The translations under genes were made by a program, and so were the position numbers. A stretch of 64,000 nucleotides of DNA from Myrica gale (Eukaryota > Streptophyta > Magnoliopsida > Fagales > Myricaceae). The notes beneath the pieces were generated by a model that worked only from the letters and a program-made list of their open reading frames with translations, was not told the DNA's origin and searched no databases. Positions 47,183 through 57,085 of the stretch are shown here, in pieces (position 1 is the stretch's first letter; every line of letters begins with the position of its first letter). The DNA lies in NCBI GenBank assembly GCA_963930655.1, contig OZ005612.1, positions 439,001-503,000 on the forward strand. Direction: 5' to 3'.

Positions 47183-48060
47183 AGCTTTCTCCATCCCTTA
47201 GCTAAAGAGAGGATCGATATTTGCCGCAATGCAGTCTGGCCTACGTCCATAATGAATCAGATTGCCAACAAAGCTCAAGAATGGCCGATTTAGGTCAAGG
47301 AAAATTGGCCCAGAGATTATAACGAACCAATTTGAAGAGCATATGTTTGACCGTTGATGGAAGACATCTGTAGAATCTTAAGCCTAGTTCAAACTGTGGT
47401 TTGCCAGGAAGGTGTTTACATCAACGAAAGCAGCAGAAGTTTCTATGTCAAGAGGGTTATGGCTAGTGATCAGAAGTTTTGGAGGGTAAGGACAATGTTG
47501 TGTGGATTACTTAGCACATAAAAGCTTTTATTTGTTATGTGATACCCCGAATTCCACATGTAGTGAGAGAAGAGAATGAACGAAAGACGAGCTCTCTAAG
47601 GGTCAAGTCTCACATTGAAACCTTACTAGGCTGAACCGGGCTTTATAATGATCCAAGGAGCTGCAAGAACAATCTTGACTAGTCATTTTGAAGTCAAAGT
47701 TCATTTCAAAAAAGATATCAGCTTGATGGGTGGGGCCAAGAACATGTGGATTCTTCCATACTTAAGAGACCACAATGTAACCTAATTAGCTTCAACACCT
47801 CCATATGCATGTGTAACTCATTTTCCCTTATACCCCTGATGAGAAGAGGGGGCTCCCAGCCCCTGGGGATAAACTCTAATGATCAAGTTAGCTTTTTTTC
47901 GTAGTAACATAATAGTATATTTCATTAGGGAAGAACTTGCTTTTTTCGTAGTAACATAAAGTCTATCTCTTCAGCTTATTGCATAGTGTCGTCTGTGGGC
48001 CGATGATGATTACTTTCTTCTTATTGAACACCATCCAGCTGATTGGACGTGCATTTAAGA

Positions 48061-48073
48061 GGAGTTCCCTTTT
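48061..48073 (+). repeat. Target-site duplication, left copy (candidate)
   Basis: GGAGTTCCCTTTT, repeated exactly at 50323-50335 just after a poly-A tail. Confidence 0.7.
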
Positions 48074-48109
48074 AAGTCTCCTCAGAATTCCAAAATGAAA
48101 AATCTAGTT

Positions 48110-48640
48110 TAGACCATAACAACACTTAGAGGTGGAAAATATGTGTATTACCTCTAATTAACAAATTAATAACAATTTTAAAAATGTTTTAAAATTGTTC
48201 AGCCTAGATATGCATAATAATCAACTCAGTCAACAAATAGACAGCAAAAAATTAAATAAACTTCGATTACACAAAAAGACAAGAATTTGGTGACGAAGTG
48301 GAAAACCTTTGAAACACCATTCAAAGGAAAAACCACTCCGGGCTAGCAGCCACTTAGAATCCACTAAGACGAAAACCTTACAAACAGTGATTCAGACACG
48401 AGCAACCCCTGTTGCTTGACTCTAACAACCCTGATGTAATAATCTAAGCTTCTCTGCTTAGACCCGCTTCGTGCGGCATTCCCTTCAAACCTTTGAGGAT
48501 CTTCTTATGGATTATTCACCGAACACTCTTGTTTTTCAGCACCCCTTCAACACCATGAAGGTTACAAAGCTATTTGATCAAAGAATCGAGAAAAACTTGT
48601 CAATCTTGAAGCACAACTCTTATGAGGTTTTTCTCTCAAG
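48110..48640 (+). repeat. Dispersed repeat shared with 59480-59890
   Basis: Shared blocks in the same order: 'aattaacaaattaataac', 'acttggtgacgaagt' (here 'tttggtgacgaagtgg'), 'ttcaaaggaaaaa.cactcc', 'taataatctaagc' and 'ctgcttagacccgcttcg', then 'cccttcaa'. It is probably part of an LTR or other retroelement; 44100 may be a third, weaker member. Confidence 0.7.
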
Positions 48641-48770
48641 GATAGAGGCACAAATCTGCTCAATGGAAGCCTCATTACCTTTAGGTCGGCCTCCCACGAA
48701 ATCTTGTAGGGTTTCCTAACATTTCAAAAGGAAATTCCAAAAATTTAGGGATTTTTGAAATTCGCCGGAA

Positions 48771-48973
48771 GTCGCTCAAGCGCTGGTCGAGCGTTGGTCA
48801 AACGCTTATGTTTCTATCTGAGATTTTCACTGAGCGCTCGAGCGTTTGTCTAACGCTGTGACTCTGTCTGCATTTTTTCAATGGTCGCTCGAGGGCTTGT
48901 CTAACGCTTGTTGAACGTGATGACTCTGTATGAATTTTTCCAAGGCCGCTCGAACGTCTGTTGAACGCTGGTT
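48771..48973. repeat. Minisatellite, four units of about 60 bases
   Basis: Units start near 48771, 48834, 48892 and 48945. Each carries a version of 'cgctcgagcgtttgtctaac' and then 'tgactctgt.tg.atttttc'. The units have diverged. Confidence 0.65.
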
Positions 48974-49219
48974 GATGTTGTTGAAGACTTTGGATAAACC
49001 ATCAACTCTAACTCTTGAACACATGTGGGGACCAAAATTACAACTCGCTCAAGACATATTTTGACACGGAATTTTGCCAATACAAAAATGCACTAACACA
49101 AAAAACCCTTTTTGTTTTCCTCGAACCCCCAACATCCCTACGGAGGAGGGGGAGCTCCGGCTCCCTCATCCCCCCTCTTCCTTTTTCCCCTCCTCCGTAT
49201 TCTCTCTCCCTTTCCCTTC

Positions 49220-49554
49220 TCTGGTTCGGTTGGTATTTGCTGATGAAGAAGATCAGATTGCCAGATGTACAGGGCATGGCGTCGGAGCTTCTCGAGATCC
49301 TTCAGAAGGTGCAGTATCACGCTAGAGTTCAAGCCCTCAAGGAGCTCAAACAAGTCGTCGCAGCCCATGCCACTGCTAGGAAGCGAGTTATTGATGTAGG
49401 TAGAGTTGCACTAATTTCATCATTGCTGGGTCCATTTACATCCCATGCTGTTGGTTCTGAAGCCATTGGGATTCTTGTAAATTTGACCCTGGATTCAAAG
49501 TCGAAAACGAACTTGACACAATGTGCGAAGATTTCATTACTAGTGGATATTTTG
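49220..49554 (+). pseudogene. Fragment of a PUB30/31-like U-box ARM-repeat E3 ligase
   Basis: From WYLLMKK to LLVDIL the stretch reads like the region after the U-box in plant PUB30/31 proteins: DVQGMASELLEILQKVQ, ARVQALKELKQVVAAHATAR, ISSLLGPFTSHAVGSEAIGI, LVNLTLDSKSK. The U-box itself and all later ARM repeats are missing. Similarity ends abruptly near 49554 and the frame runs on into unrelated sequence to 49725. It has been kept without a stop, but I take it as a gene fragment captured by a retroelement. Family identity is from memory of the motif pattern. Confidence 0.75.
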
Positions 49555-50322
49555 GCTATTATCAGACAAATTAGATTTGAGTTGCCAAAAGTTCCTTCTG
49601 ACGAGTCTTCGTGCTGCCAGTTCCGACAGGCTGTCGGCAAGCTAGTCCGGTCTTGCCTCAGTCGGCGGGTCAAATTGGTACTGTACACCTGGCGGCTATT
49701 CCTGAAGATATTTTGGCTTCTATAAGCTATTATGCAAAGTTGGACCGGTCCTCATCCTCGTGTTATTGATGAACACGTTGGTGTTATCGCTGAACACGTT
49801 GGCCAGGGTCTTTTGACAAGTTTGACTGGTCCTCCGTTGCCACCGTACTGGCCAGAGTCTTCACGAACCTTTCCGTGGTCTATGTTATGTTTTTGCCTGT
49901 TTAGGTCAGCCCCTATGTTTAGGGCTTGTGTTATGTTCGATGTTCGCCTGTTTGGGCTAGCCTCTCTGTTTCAGGCTTGCTTCTGTTTAATTATGTATTT
50001 TTCTTCTATCTGCAATTACAGCTGGGATTGCATGTTTAGCGCTCGTCTGGAGCTGGCTCTCCAACTCTGTTGGCGGTCCTTCAACGATAGTTTTTTCACG
50101 GGTTTTTCGTGTTTCCTAGGGCCCTCGGGTCCTCTCGCTTCGGGCTTCTGTCCCGCCACATCTGAGGATCTTGTGTCCTCTTTTATAGCCACTTTACCGT
50201 TGGCCCCTCCGCTGTCGCTTGTAACGCCCCTTTTGGGTTCTTTTCTTTGTTTTTCTAGCTTGTAATTTTTGTTTGTGTGTTTTTTTCAATATATAAAATT
50301 AGTTGTTAAAAAAAAAAAAAAA

Positions 50323-50335
50323 GGAGTTCCCTTTT
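50323..50335 (+). repeat. Target-site duplication, right copy (candidate)
   Basis: GGAGTTCCCTTTT, directly after the A tail. Confidence 0.7.
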
Positions 50336-50688
50336 TGCATGAAGAAAGTAAATTTGTTTGGGCGTCTTAGCACTTAGGGTAGGCCGGCCACTTTCAACAA
50401 TCGTGAGTTACGACTCTCCTCTATTTAGGTTGGGCTTATGAAGTGATGGGCCGGGTAAAATCTAACCCATCATTCCCCCAATTCCATCAAAGATATCTCT
50501 CACTAGCTTTCTTTTTACAAAACTTCTCTTATTCCCCTGTTTTTCCACTGGATTCATCTTTCTAACTTTTTAATAGCTCCCCTGTTAGGAGCATTATGCG
50601 AACAGTTTGAATTACTTAATTTCTCAAGGGAAGCAACTTTTAAAATGTTCAGTGCATGCAAATTCCTGGGTCCGTAGAGATATAGGGG

Positions 50689-50868
50689 GTGTTTGTTTGT
50701 GAAAATTTCGGGGAATATTCCCGAAATTTTGGGAATCTTTACTTTATTGAGATTTATTGGGGTTTGTGAAAAGTAGTGTGTGTGTGTGTAAAAGTTAAAA
50801 ATTTTGGAGTGTGTTTGTTTTGTTGGAAATTTCGAACCCCGATTTATTGGGGAAACAAACGCCCCCAT
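50689..50868. mobile_element. Short inverted-repeat MITE
   Basis: The left end 'gggggtgtttgttt' pairs with the complement of the right end 'aaacaaacgccccc'. Inside, 'cccgaaattttggg' and 'aaaattttggagtg' are typical of the AT-rich MITEs of the window. About 180 bases. The flanks share only ATA, so the class is uncertain. Confidence 0.6.
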
Positions 50869-52194
50869 AGTTAATGACTATCTACCAAGAAAACAATATG
50901 GGCCTTCAGCCTTCTGAGTCGACAACACAGGAAAGGCTCAGCTTCAGCCTTCAGACATTTCAGTTCAGCCGCAATTAGCCAGGACCTCACTGATTGGCTA
51001 ACACCTGTATGGCTTAAAAAACATGCTATAACTAACATCCAAACTTGGTCTGGAGAACAATTAGCTCTGCTTGTAACTCGTGTAACCCACTCACCCCATG
51101 TGAAGGACCAATCCCTATCCTGGATATCCCCTGTTTCTTGACTACAGGCTGATTCATTGGACGATCGAAAATCATTTGTATACCCCTATTACTTTACCCG
51201 CCTTGGAGGCTCGAATGTACTCAGCATTTCTGTAATTCACTTTTGCTTAGAAAAAAAAACACTTTGAACCCTCTAAAAGGTTACAACAAACGGACACTAT
51301 CATGGCATACTTTTTGATCACTTGTCAATTTTCTAAGAGTCCAATTTCAATTGTAATTCCGTATGTATTAATGGTTAACAAATTCTGATTTGCGCGCATC
51401 GTGTTCAACATTGGCTTTGTAGATGTTTGTGTACTGTACAATCAATCCACTCCTGCGGCTATGCCTTTCCATCATTGTTCCCCACATACTTTTCTGTCCC
51501 GATTCATGTATCCGGGGAAGTTCGTCAACTTAAAGTTGAAGATCAAGTTCGAATTTCAACGTGGAACACCTCTTGTTCCTCTTATGTCTCCCAACGAACA
51601 AGACAGATCCAATGAACTTAAGCAAACAGACACTGATACCACTTAATTGTGTTTCCCAAGGATGTTTATTTTCCTAAAAAATGGGCATTTACTATTGGAA
51701 AAACGCGCTCAGATGATACTCCAAGCATCTGTTCTTCCCTCGAAGCAAATGCGACCCCTAAAATTGCAAGATTAAGAACAGAATGAGACACAAAATCAGC
51801 AGAAGAAACAGAAGAAATACAAAGTCCTCGTATGAAAATATGATGTCGGGTCTTTGTTTGTGCTCTGTCCCTTGGTGCAATGTACTGCCTGCCCCACTTT
51901 TAAATTTCCTTAAAATAATATCTATGTACAATTGGCAACTTGAATGCTTGTAACAACTTGGATGTGAACTCACCAGAATAACTCAAAGTGGCAGGGGAGG
52001 GCTACTGAAAGTGTGGAGTAAATGCACACTCAGGGTTAAAACCTCCACCTTCATAGAAAAACTCTCTAACTTAAATAAGGAGTTGATCAATGAGTCAGTC
52101 AGTCTTTTAAAAATTTGCTCTGGCGTTGAACTTATGTATATATATTGGAACATGTTTGTCCTAGTGTGTTTGAGAAGTAATATTTTAGGGTTGT

Positions 52195-52345
52195 TAAAAT
52201 TTTAGGTATTGGGGTTGATGAAAAAGTGAAGAAAGATAATTTTTTATATTTTTTGTAGCGAAAAGTAATGATTTGATGGAGAGAGAGATTATATTGTGTT
52301 AAAATTTTAAGATGGGTAAAATTTTAGTGTGCAAACGGAGCCTAA
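52195..52345. repeat. Short dispersed repeat, 'aaaattttgggtattgggg' family
   Basis: 'ggtattggggttgatgaaaa' with 'gtgaagaaagataatttttt' and a right end 'gtgcaaacggagcct'. It is related to the copies at 53344 (same strand) and, in inverted orientation, 52937 and 41265. Confidence 0.55.
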
Positions 52346-52936
52346 TTCAGTGCACATGAATGAGTGTCCGAATTTCTATCCATTGCACCGAAAAACAAGT
52401 TGGACGTGACAAAGTGATGAGTTGACTTAAGGAAAATTTGGGCAAAGAAATAGAGCAATTTCATCTAGAAACATTGCTCTTGAGTTCTAGGTTACTGCTC
52501 AAGATTCCTTTGGTTTGTTTAGGTGGTCTTATGTGCGTGAGTATATTCTTATAGGATGAAGTCGACCCTTCTGTCCAGTGGTGCACCGTGAGCTCCGTAA
52601 GCAGATTTTTTGACCAGGTCTGCCAGCTGATGCACAGTGATGTCCATAACGAGATATATATGGTCCATTTTGCTTTGGTCAGCTAGGCATTTCTTGCAAT
52701 TATGATGGTGCATTGGAAATTTTGTTTTCTTTGCAGCGCTAGGCCTTCGTCTTCATTCAATTATGACTCACAACAAACAGTCACGTCTTTCTCTTTGTTG
52801 GGTTTGGAGTTTTGAACTTTCAAATCTTCAAAGCGTCTCCATCTATGATGCATTTGGGTTTGAATTTGAAGTCGCCGGAAATGACCAACTGTGAATCTTT
52901 CGTCTTTTATGCTCTGCTCACCGCTCTTCCACGAAA

Positions 52937-53108
52937 TTAAGGGTCCGTTTGTGATAAAAATTTCACAAACTCTTAGTAAAATACTATAATATAATCTTTC
53001 TTTTTCATAAAAAAATATAAAAAATTATCTATTTCTTCACTTTTTCACTAAACCCAATACCAACACTAAACCCAATACCAAAAATTTTACAACACAAACA
53101 TAACCTTA
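52937..53108. repeat. Short dispersed repeat, inverted member
   Basis: It begins 'aagggtccgtttgtg' and contains 'ttcactttttcactaaaccc' and 'aataccaaaaattttacaac', the complement of the blocks at 52195 and 53344. 'aacccaatacc' and 'aacactaaacccaatacc' are locally duplicated. Confidence 0.55.
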
Positions 53109-53343
53109 GTACAAATGATCGTAATCAGGAGTAAACCATAAGTTGCTTCCGCAGCCTTCACATACAAAAATTTATTACTTGCAAGTAATTTATGAGCTGT
53201 TTGTTTATGCAGTATTCTTAGGATTTTTTTGTATTCTCACAACACAAAAATCTTACAATCTAACATCATTTCTAACCTCACATAAAAATAACTACAACAC
53301 GCATACTAATAAAGTTAACATCACCTAAAAATTCTCAAAACAT

Positions 53344-53535
53344 AAAGGGTATATTTGAGTGTGAAAATTTTGGGTATTGGGGTTTGGAAAATAATATAAA
53401 GTAAAAAAAATGTTATGGTAGTTGATGAAAAAGTAAAGAAAGAGAAGATTTTTAATAAATATTATAATAATAAAAAATTATGTGGTGAATTTTTTAGTAG
53501 TAAACCTAAAATTTTGAGCCCAATTAATTGAGGCT
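53344..53535. repeat. Short dispersed repeat, direct member
   Basis: 'gtgtgaaaattttgggtatt' and 'gttgatgaaaaagtaaagaa' match the member at 52195 in the same orientation. The right end is 'aggctcaaacatgccc'. Confidence 0.55.
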
Positions 53536-54804
53536 CAAACATGCCCAAAAAAATCCTCACAACAAACTTAACCGAACACACTCTTAATTTGCTCAGTAGG
53601 AGCCAAAGTCGAATTCCGAACCCAATAATTTTTTGGCCAAGAAATAAAAAAGAAGGAAAAAAAATTCCCTGGGTTCGAAGAGGAAAAAATAAATAAATCA
53701 AACGAGGGTACTCAAGTGAAAGCCATGATTAAAGTTAGAGAAGATGTTGGAGATGATGACGATATCATCCAACATATTTTGTACCGCGAGTCTTTTCAAC
53801 ATTTCACACTTTCTCCAATACCAAACGCAGTTCATTCCTACGCTACAATCACGAGTACTTGAGAGAAAAGAAAAGAGAAACAGAAGAGGGTTCTCTGTGA
53901 GAAACAACGTAAGCGTGTTGTACCAGAAAACAGCTATAAACGAATACCAAGTTGAAAAGGAACCATGCATGTGTTCATAGAAACGCAAATGCATGGACTT
54001 TATTGCAGTTTACTGGCTGCAACAAGCAAAAACTTGCACTCATCAAACAAACACAACAGTAGCAGCTGCAGATGGGATAGCTGGACGGAGCATATAAAGC
54101 CCGCAGAAAGCATATGCTGCTATTAAAGGCTTTTTTTCCTTCTAAATGCTATTAAAGGCTTTTCACGTTGCAATAATGCAATGCACCCATTTTTTTGACA
54201 TAAAAATGAACAAATTGGGAACTGCTAAGTGCTAACCACCAATTGTGTTGTGGTTCAAAGAGAGCATTTCCTAATTCCTCCCGAGAAGAGTACAAAAATA
54301 CACGAGAACGGGAATAAAAGAGAGAAAGAGGGGTGGCAAGAAAACTGTCTAGTCATTTCAATCTCCAAATGTACAGATTTGATCATATCTTTCATTTGAA
54401 CAGCTATATCATATTAATCACACCCAAAAAAAAACAGCTATCTCGTATGTCAAAAAGCAGCATGATGCTTAAATGCAGTGTCCAAATCCACGAACAGACA
54501 CACAAAACACACAAATGATCACAAATCTGAATTCTTTCAATCTCTTCATAATGACCCATCTCTTTACAGACAACATCAAGTGAGGCTCTAACACCCACTG
54601 GTCATCGTAGCTAACCCACCTAAACATTAAACAAAAACAAAAAGAACAGACGCCAAAAACAAAACTCTACCCTATTCGGTTCCGGTTCTTCGTCTTTTCT
54701 GCTTTACAGTAAATCGTAAAAACAGGGGAAAGAGCACCCCCTATTCAGATTTCTCCTACCGATGCTGTCAAACTTCCTAGTTTAAAATTTTCGTGCGTTC
54801 CCTC

Positions 54805-56129
54805 TCAAATGCCAACCCCATTCCCTTCCTCAATGAAATTTTTTACCGCCTTCTCGTCAGAAGGTTCGCATGCAAATCGCGACAGCAGAGAAGAATCTGC
54901 GATTCAATTAAACAAGTGTGACAATGCGAACTTCATTAAGCAAAATCAATACAATACAACTCAAAAATCGGAAGTTGAGTATACCTCTGGAATATGAATC
55001 TCTTGATTTCTCGTGCAACGAATCGCTAGTAGATCGCGATAATGAAGAATCTGAAACCATACGTAGCACGAACTGATATCAGAATCCAGTAAGACCACAT
55101 TCAAGATTTTTAAATTTTAGACCCTTTGATAAATTTGGGCATAACTATAAGTCTGTCTTACACGTCTAGAGCTAGGAAAAAAAGTCTTTTACCTCTAGAA
55201 GAATTGTATGATCTCTTGCAATGCAGAATAGCGCTTTGAATCCCATCATGCTGCTGCAAGAGCGAATCGTCTCTTCTATTCGTGGGTTGTGCAACTCCAG
55301 TCGCAGCCGATGCCGATTTGCTCTTCCCCAGCTGCTTCTTCTTAGGTAACGCCACTGTGGACGGAGACGATGACGGGGAAGCAGGGGATAAAACTTCAGG
55401 GAACTTTAACTTTTCGCTGTACCTTTTTGAAACCTTGACGTATATAGGCTTGATTAGGTTCAAGTATTTCTGTATCACGTCCTTCGAGAATCCTTCCGGT
55501 TTTGAGTCCTCAGGGACTCGGTGATCTTGTTGCTTGTTTTCAGTTTTCCTCAAACTTTTTGCTCTGGTGAACAGTGAAGTGTTTGGAGTTTCTTCAACTC
55601 TGAGCTTCACTGTGAAGAACGCCTTGCTATCTTGCTTTTCCTGCTTCTGGGTACCTTTGGGAAAACTTTTGGACTCTGTCTTCTCTGTTTTTGGTGTTGG
55701 CATTGACTTGGACTTTGTCTTCTTGAACGTGAGGACTTGGAATCTCGGAGCTGATTTTAGCAGAGCAATCGGGGACTGAGGCTTAGAGCTGGGCTCAATC
55801 GGGAGGATTTTCCTTCTGGAAATAGGATCATTCGGAGACAGAGAAAGGGAGGGTTCTGAGAAACTGAGACCAGTTTTTTGGGCAGGCTTGTGGTGGTATT
55901 CCTTGGACTCAAGCGTGGTTCTGCTTTCTTTGTCATTACTAGTCTCTGGGTCGTCGTCGTTTTTGTTCTCGGTGCTGTCAAAATGAAAAGCAGTGATTTC
56001 CAAGTCGAAGAAAGAGTCTTCTTCCTCAAGTTCATCCTCTTTCTTCAGAAAAGGACTAGGAGATGCATTGCTTGTGAAGGGGTTATTGGGGATGGATCTC
56101 CAGAAATTGACGAAGCTTAGGGCTTCCAT
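54805..56129 (-). CDS. MAKR-type membrane-associated kinase regulator
   Basis: Two exons, 55193-56129 and 54805-54896, with a GT-AG intron between them (donor AGAG|GTAAAAG, acceptor ATCGCAG). Together they give 342 residues. The N-terminus MEALSFVNFWRS and the acidic DSFFDLEITAF are MAKR marks. A long Ser/Lys/Thr-rich disordered part follows, with 'LLKSAPRFQVLTFKKTKSKS', then a conserved helix SKDVIQKYLNLIKPIYVKVS and the end DDSLLQQHDGIQSAILHCKR. Exon 2 adds DSSLLSRFACEPSDEKAV and a short tail. MAKR proteins (relatives of BKI1) sit at the plasma membrane and tune receptor kinase signalling, for example brassinosteroid or peptide pathways. The exact partner is unknown. The overall pattern is nearest to MAKR2/MAKR5. 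Confidence 0.88.
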
Positions 56130-56200
56130 TAGCTGTGAGAGTGAGAGAGAGAGAGAGAGAGAGGGGGGGTGGGGGTGGGGGGGGGGGGAGCCAGAAGGTT
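56130..56200 (-). promoter_or_regulatory. CT-repeat leader of the MAKR gene
   Basis: Read on the minus strand, the bases just upstream of the ATG are a C-rich tract (runs of up to 13 C) and then a CT microsatellite (56133-56161), a common type of plant 5' UTR. Confidence 0.5.
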
Positions 56201-56774
56201 TGAGAAACGGATTTGGTTTACATAGGGGCTTTGATGACTTTTATAGTGGGTTTCGCTGCGTAGAAAACAGAAAAAGTAGAACGTGAGGTCAGTGGTTTTC
56301 ATTCTTTTCCATCTCTGAGCGGAACGTTAGGGGCTAATGAGTGAAATCAGAGAGCTCTACCCTGGAAAGAAAGTTAAAAACAAAGGATATATCATCTCTA
56401 TTTATCTACTTGCGAAATGCGAACTACGAAACTTTTCTCTTCGTAGTTCGTATTATGGTTGAATAGCGATTCGCGAAGCAGAGAATAAGCCAATAAGGTA
56501 AGCTTATTAACCCAAAAAAAAAACCTCTTTCTTTTTCCTTTCGTTTTTGTTTTTGTTTTGGCGTGTTTAGTTTGCTCCTTCAATCGAATTATTTTGTTTT
56601 TACTTCGCAGTTTCTCAAATCGAGATCGATTACGTGGGTTTGAACGGGTGAGCAGGTGGGGGACTGGTCTTTTGAGAGAGAGAGAGAGACTGCGTATATA
56701 GACTGTAGACAAGTGGTGCACCCTATAAAGTTTCACAGGGCAGACTAGAATACAGATACAGTCCCTTACGAATC

Positions 56775-57085
56775 CAGGGTGACGTTCGTTACACGAGAAA
56801 AAATGTAGGATTTTAGAGAAGTTGTGAATTTTTATGTTGAATAGTGTTTTATTGGTATTTGTGTAAAGTGGAGAGAGAAATGATTTGATGTAATTGTTTA
56901 ATAAAAAAGTATTGGAGTTATGTGAAAAAATATAGAGAGAGAATTTATGTTGAATAAAAAATTAAAAAGTTGTTGGAGATTGTGTAAAATGTATTGGTTT
57001 TTGTGTTTGAATTCTGAATATGTTCGGTGGTAGAATTGTGAATATACTTAGAATCCTGAAAAAATTGTGAAAACGAACATACCCC
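56775..57085. repeat. AT-rich repeat, MITE-like
   Basis: 'gagagagaaatgatttgat', 'tttaataaaaaa' and 'gtgtttgaattctgaatatg' recall the short dispersed repeats at 52195 and 53344. The ends are not clear. Confidence 0.3.

Larger units (their letters stand above)
44085..48060. other. Repeat-rich intergenic region
   Basis: Contains LTR-like fragments: a stretch with 'gaggggtgaataagtat' at about 44100-44125, 'cttttgggtcagggcattaca' near 46723-46745, and 'cacattgaaaccttac' near 47611. Two short tandem duplications occur (about 45497-45586 and 47100-47182). No supported gene. Confidence 0.4.
48074..50322 (+). mobile_element. Candidate chimeric retro-insertion with poly-A tail
   Basis: About 2.25 kb lies between 13-base direct repeats. 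It ends in 'atataaaattagttg' and about 15 A (50308-50322), the signature of LINE-type target-primed insertion on the plus strand. Inside, in order: a dispersed repeat (about 48110-48640), a four-unit minisatellite (48771-48973), a PUB30/31-like exon fragment (49220-49554), and a T/C-rich stretch to 50322 that looks like a LINE 3' UTR. I cannot tell one insertion of a composite transcript from nested insertions. Confidence 0.6.
50336..54804. other. Intergenic region 3' of the MAKR gene
   Basis: No supported gene. It holds an inverted-repeat MITE at 50689-50868 and three members of a short dispersed repeat (52195, 52937 and 53344). The last about 400 bases before 54805 may be MAKR 3' UTR. Confidence 0.45.

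Noticed and set aside
49732-50265. 177-codon plus-strand frame
   Set aside because: It lies in the T/C-rich LINE-like tail. No domain, and the composition explains the hydrophobic and proline-rich content.
55282-56120. Plus-strand frames across the MAKR gene
   Set aside because: They are antisense shadows of the MAKR coding exon.
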